From: Streptomyces fructofermentans
GTDB taxonomy: Bacteria; Actinomycetota; Actinomycetes; Streptomycetales; Streptomycetaceae
Direction: 5' to 3'
NCBI RefSeq assembly: GCF_014651055.1
Contig: NZ_BMWD01000009.1
Location: 212,358 to 276,357 of the forward strand
Length of the DNA stretch: 64,000 nt
Part shown: positions 8,529-16,064 of the stretch, piece by piece
How positions within the stretch are numbered: position 1 is the stretch's first letter
Layout of the letters: each line of letters opens with the position of its first letter
Position numbers and translations under genes: made by a program
Notes under the pieces: model-generated
What the model was told of the DNA's origin: nothing
Seen by the model: only the letters and a program-made list of their open reading frames with translations
Databases searched by the model: none

Positions 8529-9143
8529 GTGTCCGTACTCCCCCTGGTCTTCACCAGCGGCTGGGCCAGCGGCATCAACGCGTACGCGGTGGTGCTGGTG
8601 CTCGGCGTCTTCGGCGCGACCGGGCTCACCGACGAGGTGCCCGAGTCGCTCCAGCGCACCGACGTCCTGATCGCGGCGGCCGTCCTGTTCGCCTGCGAGG
8701 CCGTCGCCGACAAGATCCCGTACGTGGATTCGGTGTGGGACTCCGCGCACACCGTGATCCGACCGGTGTCGGGCGCCGTCGTGGCGGCGCTCCTCGCCGG
8801 GCACAGCGGTTCGCTGCCCGACCTCGCCGCGGGGGCGATCGGCGGTTCGACGGCACTGGCCAGTCACGCCGTGAAGGCCGGGACGCGGATGGCGGTCAAC
8901 ACCTCGCCCGAGCCGTTCAGCAACATCGCGGTCAGCATCGCGGAGGACCTCGGGGTCGCCGGCATCCTGACCTTCGCGATGTTCAATCCGCAGGCCGCGG
9001 CGATCATCGCGGCCGTCCTGCTGGTCTCCGGCCTGGTGGTGCTCTGGTTCCTGGTCTCGCGGATCAGGCGGTTCCTGCGTCGCAGGGCGCAGCGCCGCGA
9101 GGAGCGGACGCTCGCCCGGAGCGAGCTGCCGCCACCGGGCTGA
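8529..9143 (+). CDS. DUF4126 family membrane protein
   Basis: 204 residues from GTG 8529. The family typically begins SVLPLVFTSGWASG, which fixes this start against the longer open frame reaching back to 8217. Glycine-rich hydrophobic segments alternate with short loops (about residues 5-30, 45-62, 75-95, 100-125, 135-165), and the C-terminus is strongly basic (RRFLRRRAQRREER). DUF4126 proteins are small multi-spanning membrane proteins of unknown function. The gene seems to have its own leaderless promoter and precedes the desaturase-like gene by 44 bp. Confidence 0.82.
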   Translation: MSVLPLVFTSGWASGINAYAVVLVLGVFGATGLTDEVPESLQRTDVLIAAAVLFACEAVADKIPYVDSVWDSAHTVIRPVSGAVVAALLAGHSGSLPDLAAGAIGGSTALASHAVKAGTRMAVNTSPEPFSNIAVSIAEDLGVAGILTFAMFNPQAAAIIAAVLLVSGLVVLWFLVSRIRRFLRRRAQRREERTLARSELPPPG

Positions 9144-9174
9144 CCTCGGCGGACCGGTTGTCGGCGGCGGCCGA

Positions 9175-9180
9175 TACAGT
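9175..9180 (+). promoter_or_regulatory. -10 element of oxidoreductase gene (leaderless type)
   Basis: TACAGT ends 7 nt before the ATG at 9188; there is no ribosome-binding site. Confidence 0.5.
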
Positions 9181-9187
9181 CCCCTGC

Positions 9188-10696
9188 ATGGCACGGATTG
9201 CGGTGATCGGCGCCGGGATGGGCGCGATGGCTGCCGCCGCCCGGCTGGCCGTCGCGGGCCACCGGGTGACGGTGTACGAACGGACGGCGACGTACGGCGG
9301 ATCGGTGGGCCGCTTCGAGCGCGACGGCTTCGGGTTCGACACCGGCCCCGGGCTGCTGCATCTGCCCGCGGTCTACCGCGACCTGTTCGTCAAGACGGGC
9401 AAGGAGCCCCTGGAGAGCTGCGTCGAGCTGGTGCAGGTCGACCCGGCGGCGCGGCACGTGTTCGCCGACGGCACGGAGGTCTCGCTGCCCAACGCCTCGC
9501 GCGCGGGTGTGGTCTCGGCCCTGGGCGAGGCCCTCGGGGCGGACGCGGGGGAGCGCTGGGGCGACTTCCTGGTGCGGGCCCGTGAAGCCTGGGACAGGAC
9601 CCGCCGGCCGCTCCTGGAGGAGCCGCTGTGGCCCAACTGGCGGGTGCTGGCCGAGCGTGAGCCCTACCCGGCGCTGTCCCGGCGCCGGTTGCTGCGGACG
9701 CGCACGGCGCGCACGCTCGCCGAGGTGGGCACCCTGGAGCTGGGCGACCCGCGGCTGACCGCCCTCCTGGAGTGCCACGCGCTCGCGGCCGGCCTCGACC
9801 CGCGCACGGCCCCGGCGAGCGCGGCGGTCCTGCCGTACATGGAGCACGCCTTCGGCGCGTGGTACGTGCGCGGCGGTGTCCGCGAACTGGCCCGCGCGGT
9901 GCACGAGCGGTGCACGGCCCGCCGGGTGGAGTTCGTCTTCGGCGCCGAGGTCGTCTCGGTCGTCGAGAAGGACGGCCGGGCCTCGGGGGTGGAGCTGGCC
10001 GACGGGACGGTCGCCGGGGCGGACTTCGTCGTCGGCGGCCCGCCGGACGCGACCGCGGCCCTGACGGGCGGTCAGGACCTGTACGGGGGCGACGCGCCCG
10101 AGCCGGACCCCGCGGCCCTGTCCTGCGGGAAGGTGGTCGTCTGCCTGGCGCTGCGCGGCCCGCGCGAGACGGGCGCCGCGCACCGCACGGTCGTGCACAC
10201 CACGGACCGGGAGGACGAGCTGGCGCTCTTCGGCACCGGCGGACCGCCGGCACGGCCCACGGTGTGGGTGGAGCGGCCCGACGACCCCCTGCTGCGTCCC
10301 GACGGCCACGAGTCGGTGGTGCTGACGGCGACCGTGCCGTCCCTGGCCCATCACGACTGGTCGGCCGCCGGTGCCGCCGACGCGTTCGCGGACCGGATGG
10401 TCGCCGCCGCCGGGCGGGCGCTGCCCTCCCTGCCGGGGCGCGTGCTGTGGCGCGAGGTCCGCACGCCGGTGCACACCGAGCGGGAGACGGGGGCGGAGGG
10501 CGGCGCGGTGCCCGCGCCGACGCTGGCGGGCGGGGACGGTGTCCTGCTGCGGCCCTCCAACAGCACGCGGGTTCCGGGTCTGTTCACGGCCGGCGGCTGG
10601 GCCCACCCCGGCGGCGGACTGCCGCACGCGGGGATGTCGGGCGCGCTGGTCGCCGGACTGATCGTCGAGGGGCCGGACTTCCGCGGCTCCCAGTGA
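9188..10696 (+). CDS. Phytoene-desaturase-like FAD oxidoreductase
   Basis: 502 residues. The N-terminus is a dinucleotide-binding Rossmann fold (VIGAGMGAMAAAARLA) followed by the second family motif YERTATYGGSVGRF. The C-terminus carries the FAD-closing motif VPGLFTAGGWAHPGGGLPHAGMSG (ends near residue 490). This is the plan of CrtI/amine-oxidase-like desaturases and isomerases. No other carotenoid gene is close by, so a role in carotenoid synthesis is not supported; oxidation of a polyprenyl or another hydrophobic substrate is possible. It converges on the Q/Y-rich protein gene. Confidence 0.83.
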   Translation: MARIAVIGAGMGAMAAAARLAVAGHRVTVYERTATYGGSVGRFERDGFGFDTGPGLLHLPAVYRDLFVKTGKEPLESCVELVQVDPAARHVFADGTEVSLPNASRAGVVSALGEALGADAGERWGDFLVRAREAWDRTRRPLLEEPLWPNWRVLAEREPYPALSRRRLLRTRTARTLAEVGTLELGDPRLTALLECHALAAGLDPRTAPASAAVLPYMEHAFGAWYVRGGVRELARAVHERCTARRVEFVFGAEVVSVVEKDGRASGVELADGTVAGADFVVGGPPDATAALTGGQDLYGGDAPEPDPAALSCGKVVVCLALRGPRETGAAHRTVVHTTDREDELALFGTGGPPARPTVWVERPDDPLLRPDGHESVVLTATVPSLAHHDWSAAGAADAFADRMVAAAGRALPSLPGRVLWREVRTPVHTERETGAEGGAVPAPTLAGGDGVLLRPSNSTRVPGLFTAGGWAHPGGGLPHAGMSGALVAGLIVEGPDFRGSQ

Positions 10697-10698
10697 CG

Positions 10699-10714
10699 GG
10701 TGCCCCGGGGCACC
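10699..10714. terminator. Short palindrome between convergent genes
   Basis: GGTGCCCC is followed directly by GGGGCACC, a perfect 16-nt palindrome just after the oxidoreductase stop. It could act as a weak bidirectional terminator. Confidence 0.35.
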
Positions 10715-10825
10715 ACCGCTCACCGGCTCACGGACCGCCCGGCGCCGCCGGCGCGTGTGCCCGCACCGGGCCCATGGGTTCCGGGGGCCGGTGGTCGCGA
10801 CGGCCCGGCGGCCGTACCGGACAGC

Positions 10826-11770
10826 TCAGTAGCGGTACTGCTGCTGCTCGTCGTAGCCGCCCTGCTGACCGTTGCCCTCGTAGGGGTAGGACTGCTCGGG
10901 CGGCAGCTCACCGCCGTACTGGTCCTCGGTCGTGCGCTGCTGGGGCACCCAGACGCCGTTGGACGGGGTCTCGCCGCCGTAGCCGCCGGCCGCGTACTGG
11001 TCCTGGGTGTAGCCCTGCTGGGCGTACTGCTGCTGCGAGGTGTCGTAGGACTGGTCGTACGTGCCGCCGCCGTAGTTCTGCGTGCCGACGTACGGGTCGG
11101 AGTAGGCCGCGTACTGCTGCTGCTGTCCGGTGTCGTAGCCGTACTGCTGCTGGTCGTAGCCCGTGTAGCCGTCGTACCCGTAGTTCTGCGCGAACTGGTC
11201 CTGGCTCTGGCCCTGGCCCTGGTCCTGGCTCTGCGCGGCACCCGCGTAGGCCGGGTCGGCGGCGGCGTAGGCGCCTTCGCTGTACACGCCGTACTGGCCC
11301 GTGTCCTCGGGGAGCGGCTGCGGTTCGTACACGGCCGCGGGGTCGGCCGGCGTCTCGGGGCGCCCGCCGAAGACCGACTCGTCGCCGCCGTAGGCGTCGT
11401 CCTGGCCGAACTCCTCGCGGGCGTACGAACCGGTGTCCGCGGGCTGGAGGTCGGTGACCTCGAGCGTCGGCTCCTGGCGCTCGGCCTCGCCGCGGCGGCG
11501 CTTGGTGACGGACGGACGGCCGGTGACGGCCCAGCCGGCCGCGAAGCCGCTGCGGAACGACAGCGTGACGTAGGTCTGCCCGACGGCGAACGCGGCGGCG
11601 CCCAGGCCGATGACGACCACGGACGGGATCAGGACACCGAGCACCACACCGAGGAAGCCGCCGAAGGCCAGCAGCCGCCACCGCAGCCGCGCCTTGTACT
11701 GCAGCAGCACCTCGCCGAGCAGCCACAGCGCGACGATGCCGAACGCGATGTAGAGGACCGTCCAGCCCAT
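10826..11770 (-). CDS. Membrane protein with Q/Y/G-rich disordered tail
   Basis: 314 residues; ATG with GGGAGAGGGG upstream. Two N-terminal hydrophobic segments (about residues 3-20 and 34-68) anchor the protein. From about residue 95 it is disordered; from about 170 it is almost entirely Gln, Tyr, Gly, Asp and Ala with runs such as QQQQYAAYSD and YGYDGYTGYDQQQYG, a prion-like composition. Length and N-terminus look like a conserved Streptomyces membrane protein that I cannot name. It lies 57 bp downstream of metF on the same strand and may be read through from it. The tail could drive condensation or bind partners; this is inference from composition only. Confidence 0.75.
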   Translation of the reverse strand: MGWTVLYIAFGIVALWLLGEVLLQYKARLRWRLLAFGGFLGVVLGVLIPSVVVIGLGAAAFAVGQTYVTLSFRSGFAAGWAVTGRPSVTKRRRGEAERQEPTLEVTDLQPADTGSYAREEFGQDDAYGGDESVFGGRPETPADPAAVYEPQPLPEDTGQYGVYSEGAYAAADPAYAGAAQSQDQGQGQSQDQFAQNYGYDGYTGYDQQQYGYDTGQQQQYAAYSDPYVGTQNYGGGTYDQSYDTSQQQYAQQGYTQDQYAAGGYGGETPSNGVWVPQQRTTEDQYGGELPPEQSYPYEGNGQQGGYDEQQQYRY

Positions 11771-11827
11771 GTACGCCCCTCTCCCAGATAGCCGCTACGC
11801 AGTGTGTCGTACGACGATGCGACCGGT

Positions 11828-12751
11828 CTAGGCCTGCTGTGAGTGGTGCAGGCCCAGGTTCTCGTAGATCTCGAGCGTCGCGGTGGAGTTGTTCAGCGTA
11901 ATGAAATGCAGTCCGGGGACTCCCTCGGCCAGCAGCCTCGCGCAGAACTCCGTGGCGAACTCGATGCCAATGGAGCGTACAGCCGCCGGATCGTCTTTGG
12001 CTGTGAGGATGCGCTCTTTCAGGACGTCCGGGAACGAAGCGTTGCTGAGCTTCGGCAGTCTTTCCAACATCTTCACGCTGGTGACGGGCATGACCTCGGG
12101 GATCACGGGGGTCCCGCAGCCCGCCGCGTCGACCCGGTCGCGCAGACGCAGATACGACTCCGGGTGGAAGAACATCTGTGTGATCGCGTAGTCGGCGCCC
12201 GCGCGGCACTTGTCGACGAAGTGCTCCACGTCCACGTCCCGGTCGGTGGACCGGGGATGCATCTCGGGGAAGGCCGCGACGCCCACGCAGAAGTCGCCGG
12301 ACTCCTTGATGAGCCGGACGAGTTCGGCCGCGTAGGTCAGGCCCCGGGGGTGCGGGACCCAGTCGGCCGTCGGGTCGCCGGGCGGGTCTCCGCGCACGGC
12401 GAGCATGTTCCGGATCCCGGCGTCCGCGTACTGGCCGATGATGTTGCGCAGTTCCGCGACGGAGTGGTCGACGGCCGTGAGGTGGGCGACCGGGGTGAGC
12501 GTCGTGTCGGCGACGATCTGCTCGGTCTCCCTGACGGTGCCGGCGCGGGTGGAGCCGCCGGCTCCGTAGGTCACCGAGACGAAGTCGGGGGCGACGGCCT
12601 CGATCCGCCGGAGCGCGTTCCACAGGTTCCGCTCGCCCTTGGGGGTCTTCGGGGCGGAGAACTCGAAGGAGTACGTCGTCTTGCCCGCTGCGAGCATGTC
12701 GCGCACCGTGCGGGCGCGGTCAGTCCTGGTGGAGGCAGATCCGAGGGCCAT
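11828..12751 (-). CDS. metF: Methylenetetrahydrofolate reductase
   Basis: 307 residues, the usual length of bacterial MetF, which reduces 5,10-methylene-THF to 5-methyl-THF for methionine synthesis using FAD. Family features are the start SFEFSAPKTPKGERNL (Glu about 30), the FVSVTYGAGGSTR motif (about 56-68), HLTAVDHS, RGDPPGD (about 120-126), and the barrel strand YAITQMFFHPESY. It begins at an ATG without Shine-Dalgarno; TAACCT lies 6 nt upstream and TTGGGG 17 nt further up, so the mRNA is probably leaderless. Confidence 0.95.
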   Translation of the reverse strand: MALGSASTRTDRARTVRDMLAAGKTTYSFEFSAPKTPKGERNLWNALRRIEAVAPDFVSVTYGAGGSTRAGTVRETEQIVADTTLTPVAHLTAVDHSVAELRNIIGQYADAGIRNMLAVRGDPPGDPTADWVPHPRGLTYAAELVRLIKESGDFCVGVAAFPEMHPRSTDRDVDVEHFVDKCRAGADYAITQMFFHPESYLRLRDRVDAAGCGTPVIPEVMPVTSVKMLERLPKLSNASFPDVLKERILTAKDDPAAVRSIGIEFATEFCARLLAEGVPGLHFITLNNSTATLEIYENLGLHHSQQA

Positions 12752-12757
12752 ACCGGC

Positions 12758-12786
12758 AGGTTAGCCAGGGCTCGACGGTCCCCCAA
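12758..12786 (-). promoter_or_regulatory. metF promoter (leaderless type)
   Basis: Reading leftward, TTGGGG, a 17-nt spacer and TAACCT (12763-12758) end 6 nt before the metF ATG. Confidence 0.45.
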
Positions 12787-12972
12787 CCGGATGTGGGGAA
12801 AATGCCCGAATTGCCGATTTGTTGTCCACCCCTCGGACAGAACCCGCCGCTCGCGGGCCGGCGCCCTCGAACACGGGCCGCGCGGACGGGCTCCCGCGGC
12901 CCGTGCCCGGCCCGTGCCCGGCAGGTCGGCCGGGCCCTCCGGGGTCCGTGCCGGCCGGCCGGAGCGGGGCCC

Positions 12973-13623
12973 TCAGACGGTCCGCAGCCGCTTCGCGAAC
13001 TCCGCCGCCGCCGCTCCCGGGTCGTCGGCCCCGGTGATCGCACGGACGACGACGACCCGGCGGGCACCCGCGTCGAGCACCTCGTCGAGGTTGCCGAGGT
13101 CGATGCCGCCGATGGCGAACCACGGGCGGTCCGTGCCGAGGGCGGCCGCGTACCGGACCAGGTCGAGGCCCGGCGCGTGGCGTCCGGGCTTCGTGGGGGT
13201 CGGCCAGCAGGGGCCCGTGCAGAAGTAGTCCACGCCGTCCTGCGCCGCGGCGGCCGCGGCCTCGTGCTCCGCGTGCGTGGAGCGGCCGATCAGGACCTCG
13301 TCGCCGAGCAGCGCGCGGGCCGCCGGAACGGGCAGGTCGCCCTGGCCCAGGTGCAGTACGTCCGCGCCCGCGGCGTGCGCGACGTCAGCGCGGTCGTTCA
13401 CCGCGAGCAGCCTGCCGTGCCGCCGGCAGGCGTCCGCGAGGACGGCCAGGTGCTCCAGCTCCTCGGCCGCCTCCATGCCCTTGTCCCGCAGCTGCACGAT
13501 GTCCACGCCGTTGGCGAGGACCGCGTCCAGAAACTCGGGGAGGTCGCCCTGCCGCCTGCGCGCGTCCGTGCACAGGTAGACCCGGGCGTCGGCGAGCTGC
13601 GCGCGTGCGGTGGATTCGGGCAT
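12973..13623 (-). CDS. thiE: Thiamine-phosphate synthase
   Basis: 216 residues. ThiE joins HMP-pyrophosphate and the thiazole phosphate carboxylate to give thiamine phosphate. Typical motifs are VDIVQLRDKG (pyrophosphate and Mg binding), LLAVNDRADVAHAAGADVLHLGQGDLP, IGRSTH, GVDYFCTGPCWPTPTKPGR and WFAIGGID near the C-terminus. It is on the opposite strand to the riboswitch-controlled thiOSG genes 2.4 kb away and has its own GGGGGA site; no thi box is visible upstream of it. Confidence 0.94.
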   Translation of the reverse strand: MPESTARAQLADARVYLCTDARRRQGDLPEFLDAVLANGVDIVQLRDKGMEAAEELEHLAVLADACRRHGRLLAVNDRADVAHAAGADVLHLGQGDLPVPAARALLGDEVLIGRSTHAEHEAAAAAAQDGVDYFCTGPCWPTPTKPGRHAPGLDLVRYAAALGTDRPWFAIGGIDLGNLDEVLDAGARRVVVVRAITGADDPGAAAAEFAKRLRTV

Positions 13624-13650
13624 GTGTGGGTCCCCCGTTGTGATGTCTGC

Positions 13651-13681
13651 GGCGTACGGGCCCGGCGGGGGCCCGTACGCC
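13651..13681 (-). terminator. Terminator after Rv2175c-like gene
   Basis: A perfect 13-bp inverted repeat (arms 13651-13663 and 13669-13681, 5-nt loop) lies between the stop of the leftward gene and the start of thiE. Confidence 0.7.
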
Positions 13682-13694
13682 GGCGGCGTTCAGG

Positions 13695-14066
13695 TCAGAC
13701 GGCGAGCGCCTGGGCGCGGCGCTTCACCTCCGTGCCGCGATTCTCGCTCAGAGCCTGCGCGGGCGTACCGGGCAGGCTCTCGTCGGGGGTGAAGAGCCAC
13801 TCGAGCATCTCTTCGTCGGAGAAGCCGTCGTCCCTGAGGAGCGTCAAGGTGCCGGTCAGGCCCTTGACGACCTTCTGCTCGGCCCCGTCGATGAAAGCGG
13901 CGGGGACGTGCAGCGCGCGGTTCTCACCACGGCGTACGGCGATGAGCTGGCCTTCCTTGACCAGCTGCCGGACGCGCGTCACCTCGACGCCGAACTGTTC
14001 GGCGATGTCGGGGAGGGTGAGCCAGGCGGGGACGAGAGCATCGATCTTTGCGTCAATCTCGGTCAC
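13695..14066 (-). CDS. Rv2175c family DNA-binding protein
   Basis: 123 residues. A winged helix-turn-helix occupies the N-terminal half (LPDIAEQFGVEVTRVRQLVKEGQL), followed by a C-terminal helical part ending in an Arg/Lys-rich stretch. It matches the small actinobacterial family named after M. tuberculosis Rv2175c, which binds DNA and is phosphorylated by the kinase PknL encoded next to it. Here the PknL-like PASTA kinase lies 4.4 kb away, so the functional pair is retained but no longer adjacent. Its targets are unknown. Confidence 0.85.
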   Translation of the reverse strand: MTEIDAKIDALVPAWLTLPDIAEQFGVEVTRVRQLVKEGQLIAVRRGENRALHVPAAFIDGAEQKVVKGLTGTLTLLRDDGFSDEEMLEWLFTPDESLPGTPAQALSENRGTEVKRRAQALAV

Positions 14067-14132
14067 GGGGACAAGCCTGCCATCCCGGACTGACAGTCGG
14101 TAGCCGGGCTGGTGCCGAAGAGTTCCGGAGCG

Positions 14133-15374
14133 TCACCCGGGTGCCTGGAGCACGGCCTTCTTCAGGGGCAGCGCGGGGTCCGCGAGGAGGGCCGCGTCCA
14201 CACCCTCCCCCGACTCGATCAGCCGCCTGCCCTGGGCCAGGTCGCGCGGCCTGCCCACCGCCAGGATCGCGGTGAGGCGGTCACCGCGCAGCCAGCACAC
14301 GGACCAGGCGGGGGCCTCGGGCGCGCCGCGCCACACCAGGGTGTCGGCACGGGCGTGGTCTCCCGCGTACTGCACGAAGCGGCCGAACTGCTCGGACCAG
14401 AAGTAGGGCACGGGGTCGTGGACGGCGGGCACCTCGCCGACGATGTTCGCGGCGACCGTGCGCGGGCCCTGGAGCGCGTTGTCCCAGTGGTGGACCAGCA
14501 GACGGCGGCCGTAGCGGGCCGACGGGAACGAGGCGCAGTCGCCGACGGCGTGCACGTCGGGGGCGGAGGTGCGCAGGGACGCGTCGGCGACGACCTCTCC
14601 GTGCTCGCCGAGTTCGATTCCGGAACCGGCGAGCCAGGAGGTCGCCGGCCGCGCGCCGATGCCGACGACGACGGCGTCCGCGGGCAGCCGCGAGCCGTCG
14701 TCGAGCACGACCGAGCCCTCCTCGACGCGCTCCACGCGCGCGCCGGTGCGCAGCGTCACCCCGCTCTGCGCGTACCAGTCGGCCATGGGGGCGGCCACCT
14801 CCGCGGGCAGTGCCCCGGCGAGCGGCAGGTCCGCGGCCTCGACGACGGTCACCGCGCAGCCGGCCTCGCGGGCTGCCGTGGCGAACTCGGCGCCGATCCA
14901 GCCTGCGCCCACCACCACGATGTCGTGCCGGCGCGCGAGGACGGGGCGCAGCCGCTCGGCGTCGTCCAGGGTGCGCAGCAGGTGGACGCCGGGGACCCCC
15001 TCGGCGCCCGGCAGCCGGATCGGCTCCGCGCCCGTGGCGATCACCAGGACGTCGTACGGGAGGGGTCCGTCCGCCGTGTCGAGTTCGTGCCGCAGCGGGT
15101 GTACACCGGTCACTTCGAGGCCGAGCCGCAGTTCGACGCCCAGCGCCTCGAAGTCGACGTCGAAGGCGGAGTCCTCGGCCTTGCCGAGCAGGACGGCCTT
15201 GGAGAGCGGCGGCCGGTCGTACGGCTGGTGCGGCTCCGCGCCGACCAGGGTCACGGACCCGGTGAAGCCCTGCTCCCGGAGGGCCACGGCGGTCTGCACG
15301 CCGGCCATGCCCGCGCCGACGATCACGACGCCGTGCCGTGCCGCCGGGCTCCGTCCCTGTGTCTGCTCGCTCAC
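14133..15374 (-). CDS. FAD-dependent ferredoxin-reductase-like oxidoreductase
   Basis: 413 residues from the GTG at 15374; the open frame upstream is Gly/Pro/Arg low-complexity and not coding. Two nucleotide-binding motifs are present: FAD (GVVIVGAGMAGVQTAVALRE, about residues 14-33) and NAD(P)H (IVVVGAGWIGAEFATAARE, about 150-168). The flavin contact DVHAVGDCASF lies near 280, and a reductase C-terminal domain follows. The plan is that of rubredoxin or ferredoxin reductases of dioxygenase systems. No ferredoxin or oxygenase gene adjoins it, so its electron acceptor is unknown. Confidence 0.87.
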   Translation of the reverse strand: MSEQTQGRSPAARHGVVIVGAGMAGVQTAVALREQGFTGSVTLVGAEPHQPYDRPPLSKAVLLGKAEDSAFDVDFEALGVELRLGLEVTGVHPLRHELDTADGPLPYDVLVIATGAEPIRLPGAEGVPGVHLLRTLDDAERLRPVLARRHDIVVVGAGWIGAEFATAAREAGCAVTVVEAADLPLAGALPAEVAAPMADWYAQSGVTLRTGARVERVEEGSVVLDDGSRLPADAVVVGIGARPATSWLAGSGIELGEHGEVVADASLRTSAPDVHAVGDCASFPSARYGRRLLVHHWDNALQGPRTVAANIVGEVPAVHDPVPYFWSEQFGRFVQYAGDHARADTLVWRGAPEAPAWSVCWLRGDRLTAILAVGRPRDLAQGRRLIESGEGVDAALLADPALPLKKAVLQAPG

Positions 15375-15506
15375 CCGATCACCATAGACACAGGTGAAAT
15401 CGCCGGGCAGGGGGCGCGATCCGTGACCTGGTGCACACGCCGGGACCTCGGCCGCCCGGACCTGCCGGAGCCCCCTCGGGCCCCTGGGGCTCCCGGCCCT
15501 CCCGGG

Positions 15507-15560
15507 CCGCTCAGGCCTCCGGGACCGCTCAGGCCTCCCGAGCCTCCCGGGCCCTGTCAG
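15507..15560. repeat. Short tandem repeats between two leftward genes
   Basis: Units of CCGCTCAGGCCTCCgGGA occur at 15507 and 15525 (18-bp period) with a related copy at 15553 that contains the stop codon of the small gene. Confidence 0.4.
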
Positions 15561-15901
15561 GCCTCCCGGACCTCCTCGACCACGCTGGTCCCGCTGCCCT
15601 CCCGGGACTCCCACTCCCAGGTCTCCTCCAGGCGCACCCGCCCGTCGGGCAGTTCCACCACCCGGGACACGCAGTGCCCTGACGACGTACCGCCGTCCCG
15701 CTTGAGCTGCACGTAGCGGAAGTCGAGCAGGTCGCCCGCGCGGGTGCCCACGAGCCGGCCGCGCACGACGTCCCCGCCCGCGTACTCCGCCCAGATCACG
15801 CCGTCCTCCTCGTGGTAGGCGAACCTGGTCCGCGTGCCCACCTGACCGGGTGCCTGGTCGGCGACAGGGGCCAGAACGAGTCCGTCGAGCGAGCGGGCCA
15901 T
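15557..15901 (-). CDS. Small conserved protein, function unknown
   Basis: 114 residues from the ATG at 15901 (GGAGG-like site upstream). The sequence is rich in predicted beta-strands, with alternating patterns such as GTRTRFAYHEEDGVIWAEYAGG, VVRGRLVGTR and GHCVSRVVELPDGRVRLEETWEWES, which suggests a single lipocalin-like barrel. Such proteins are sometimes labelled N-acetylglutamate synthase in databases, but no acetyltransferase motif is visible. It is divergent from the thi operon, and their promoters share about 60 bp. Confidence 0.72.
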   Translation of the reverse strand: MARSLDGLVLAPVADQAPGQVGTRTRFAYHEEDGVIWAEYAGGDVVRGRLVGTRAGDLLDFRYVQLKRDGGTSSGHCVSRVVELPDGRVRLEETWEWESREGSGTSVVEEVREA

Positions 15902-15915
15902 GCCGGGAGGCTCCC

Positions 15916-15945
15916 TTACTGAGGTGTGCGACGAAGGGCTAGGGT
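15916..15945 (+). promoter_or_regulatory. Promoter of the thi operon
   Basis: TTACTG (15916-15921), an 18-nt spacer and TAGGGT (15940-15945) place the transcript start near 15952, just before the TPP riboswitch. Confidence 0.5.
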
Positions 15946-15957
15946 GGCCAACGTAGA

Positions 15958-16053
15958 GCACTCGCGGGAGCCCGGACGCACCGGGCTGAGAGGGAGGCTG
16001 GGGCGGCCTCCGACCGTACGAACCTGATCCGGGTCATGCCGGCGAAGGGAGGG
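15958..16053 (+). promoter_or_regulatory. TPP (thi-box) riboswitch
   Basis: The conserved elements occur in order: CTGAGA at 15986-15991, ACCTGATCC at 16022-16030 and GCCGGCGAAGGGA at 16039-16050 with further Gs. The 3' strand contains the GGGAGGGG that also serves as the thiO ribosome-binding site, 10 nt before the ATG. Thiamine pyrophosphate binding should therefore hide the site and block translation. Confidence 0.93.
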
Positions 16054-16064
16054 GCTGGACGCCC

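Noticed and set aside
15375..15614. Collagen-like Gly/Pro/Arg extension of the FAD oxidoreductase
   Set aside because: It arises from GC-rich short repeats; the family begins at the GTG 15374.
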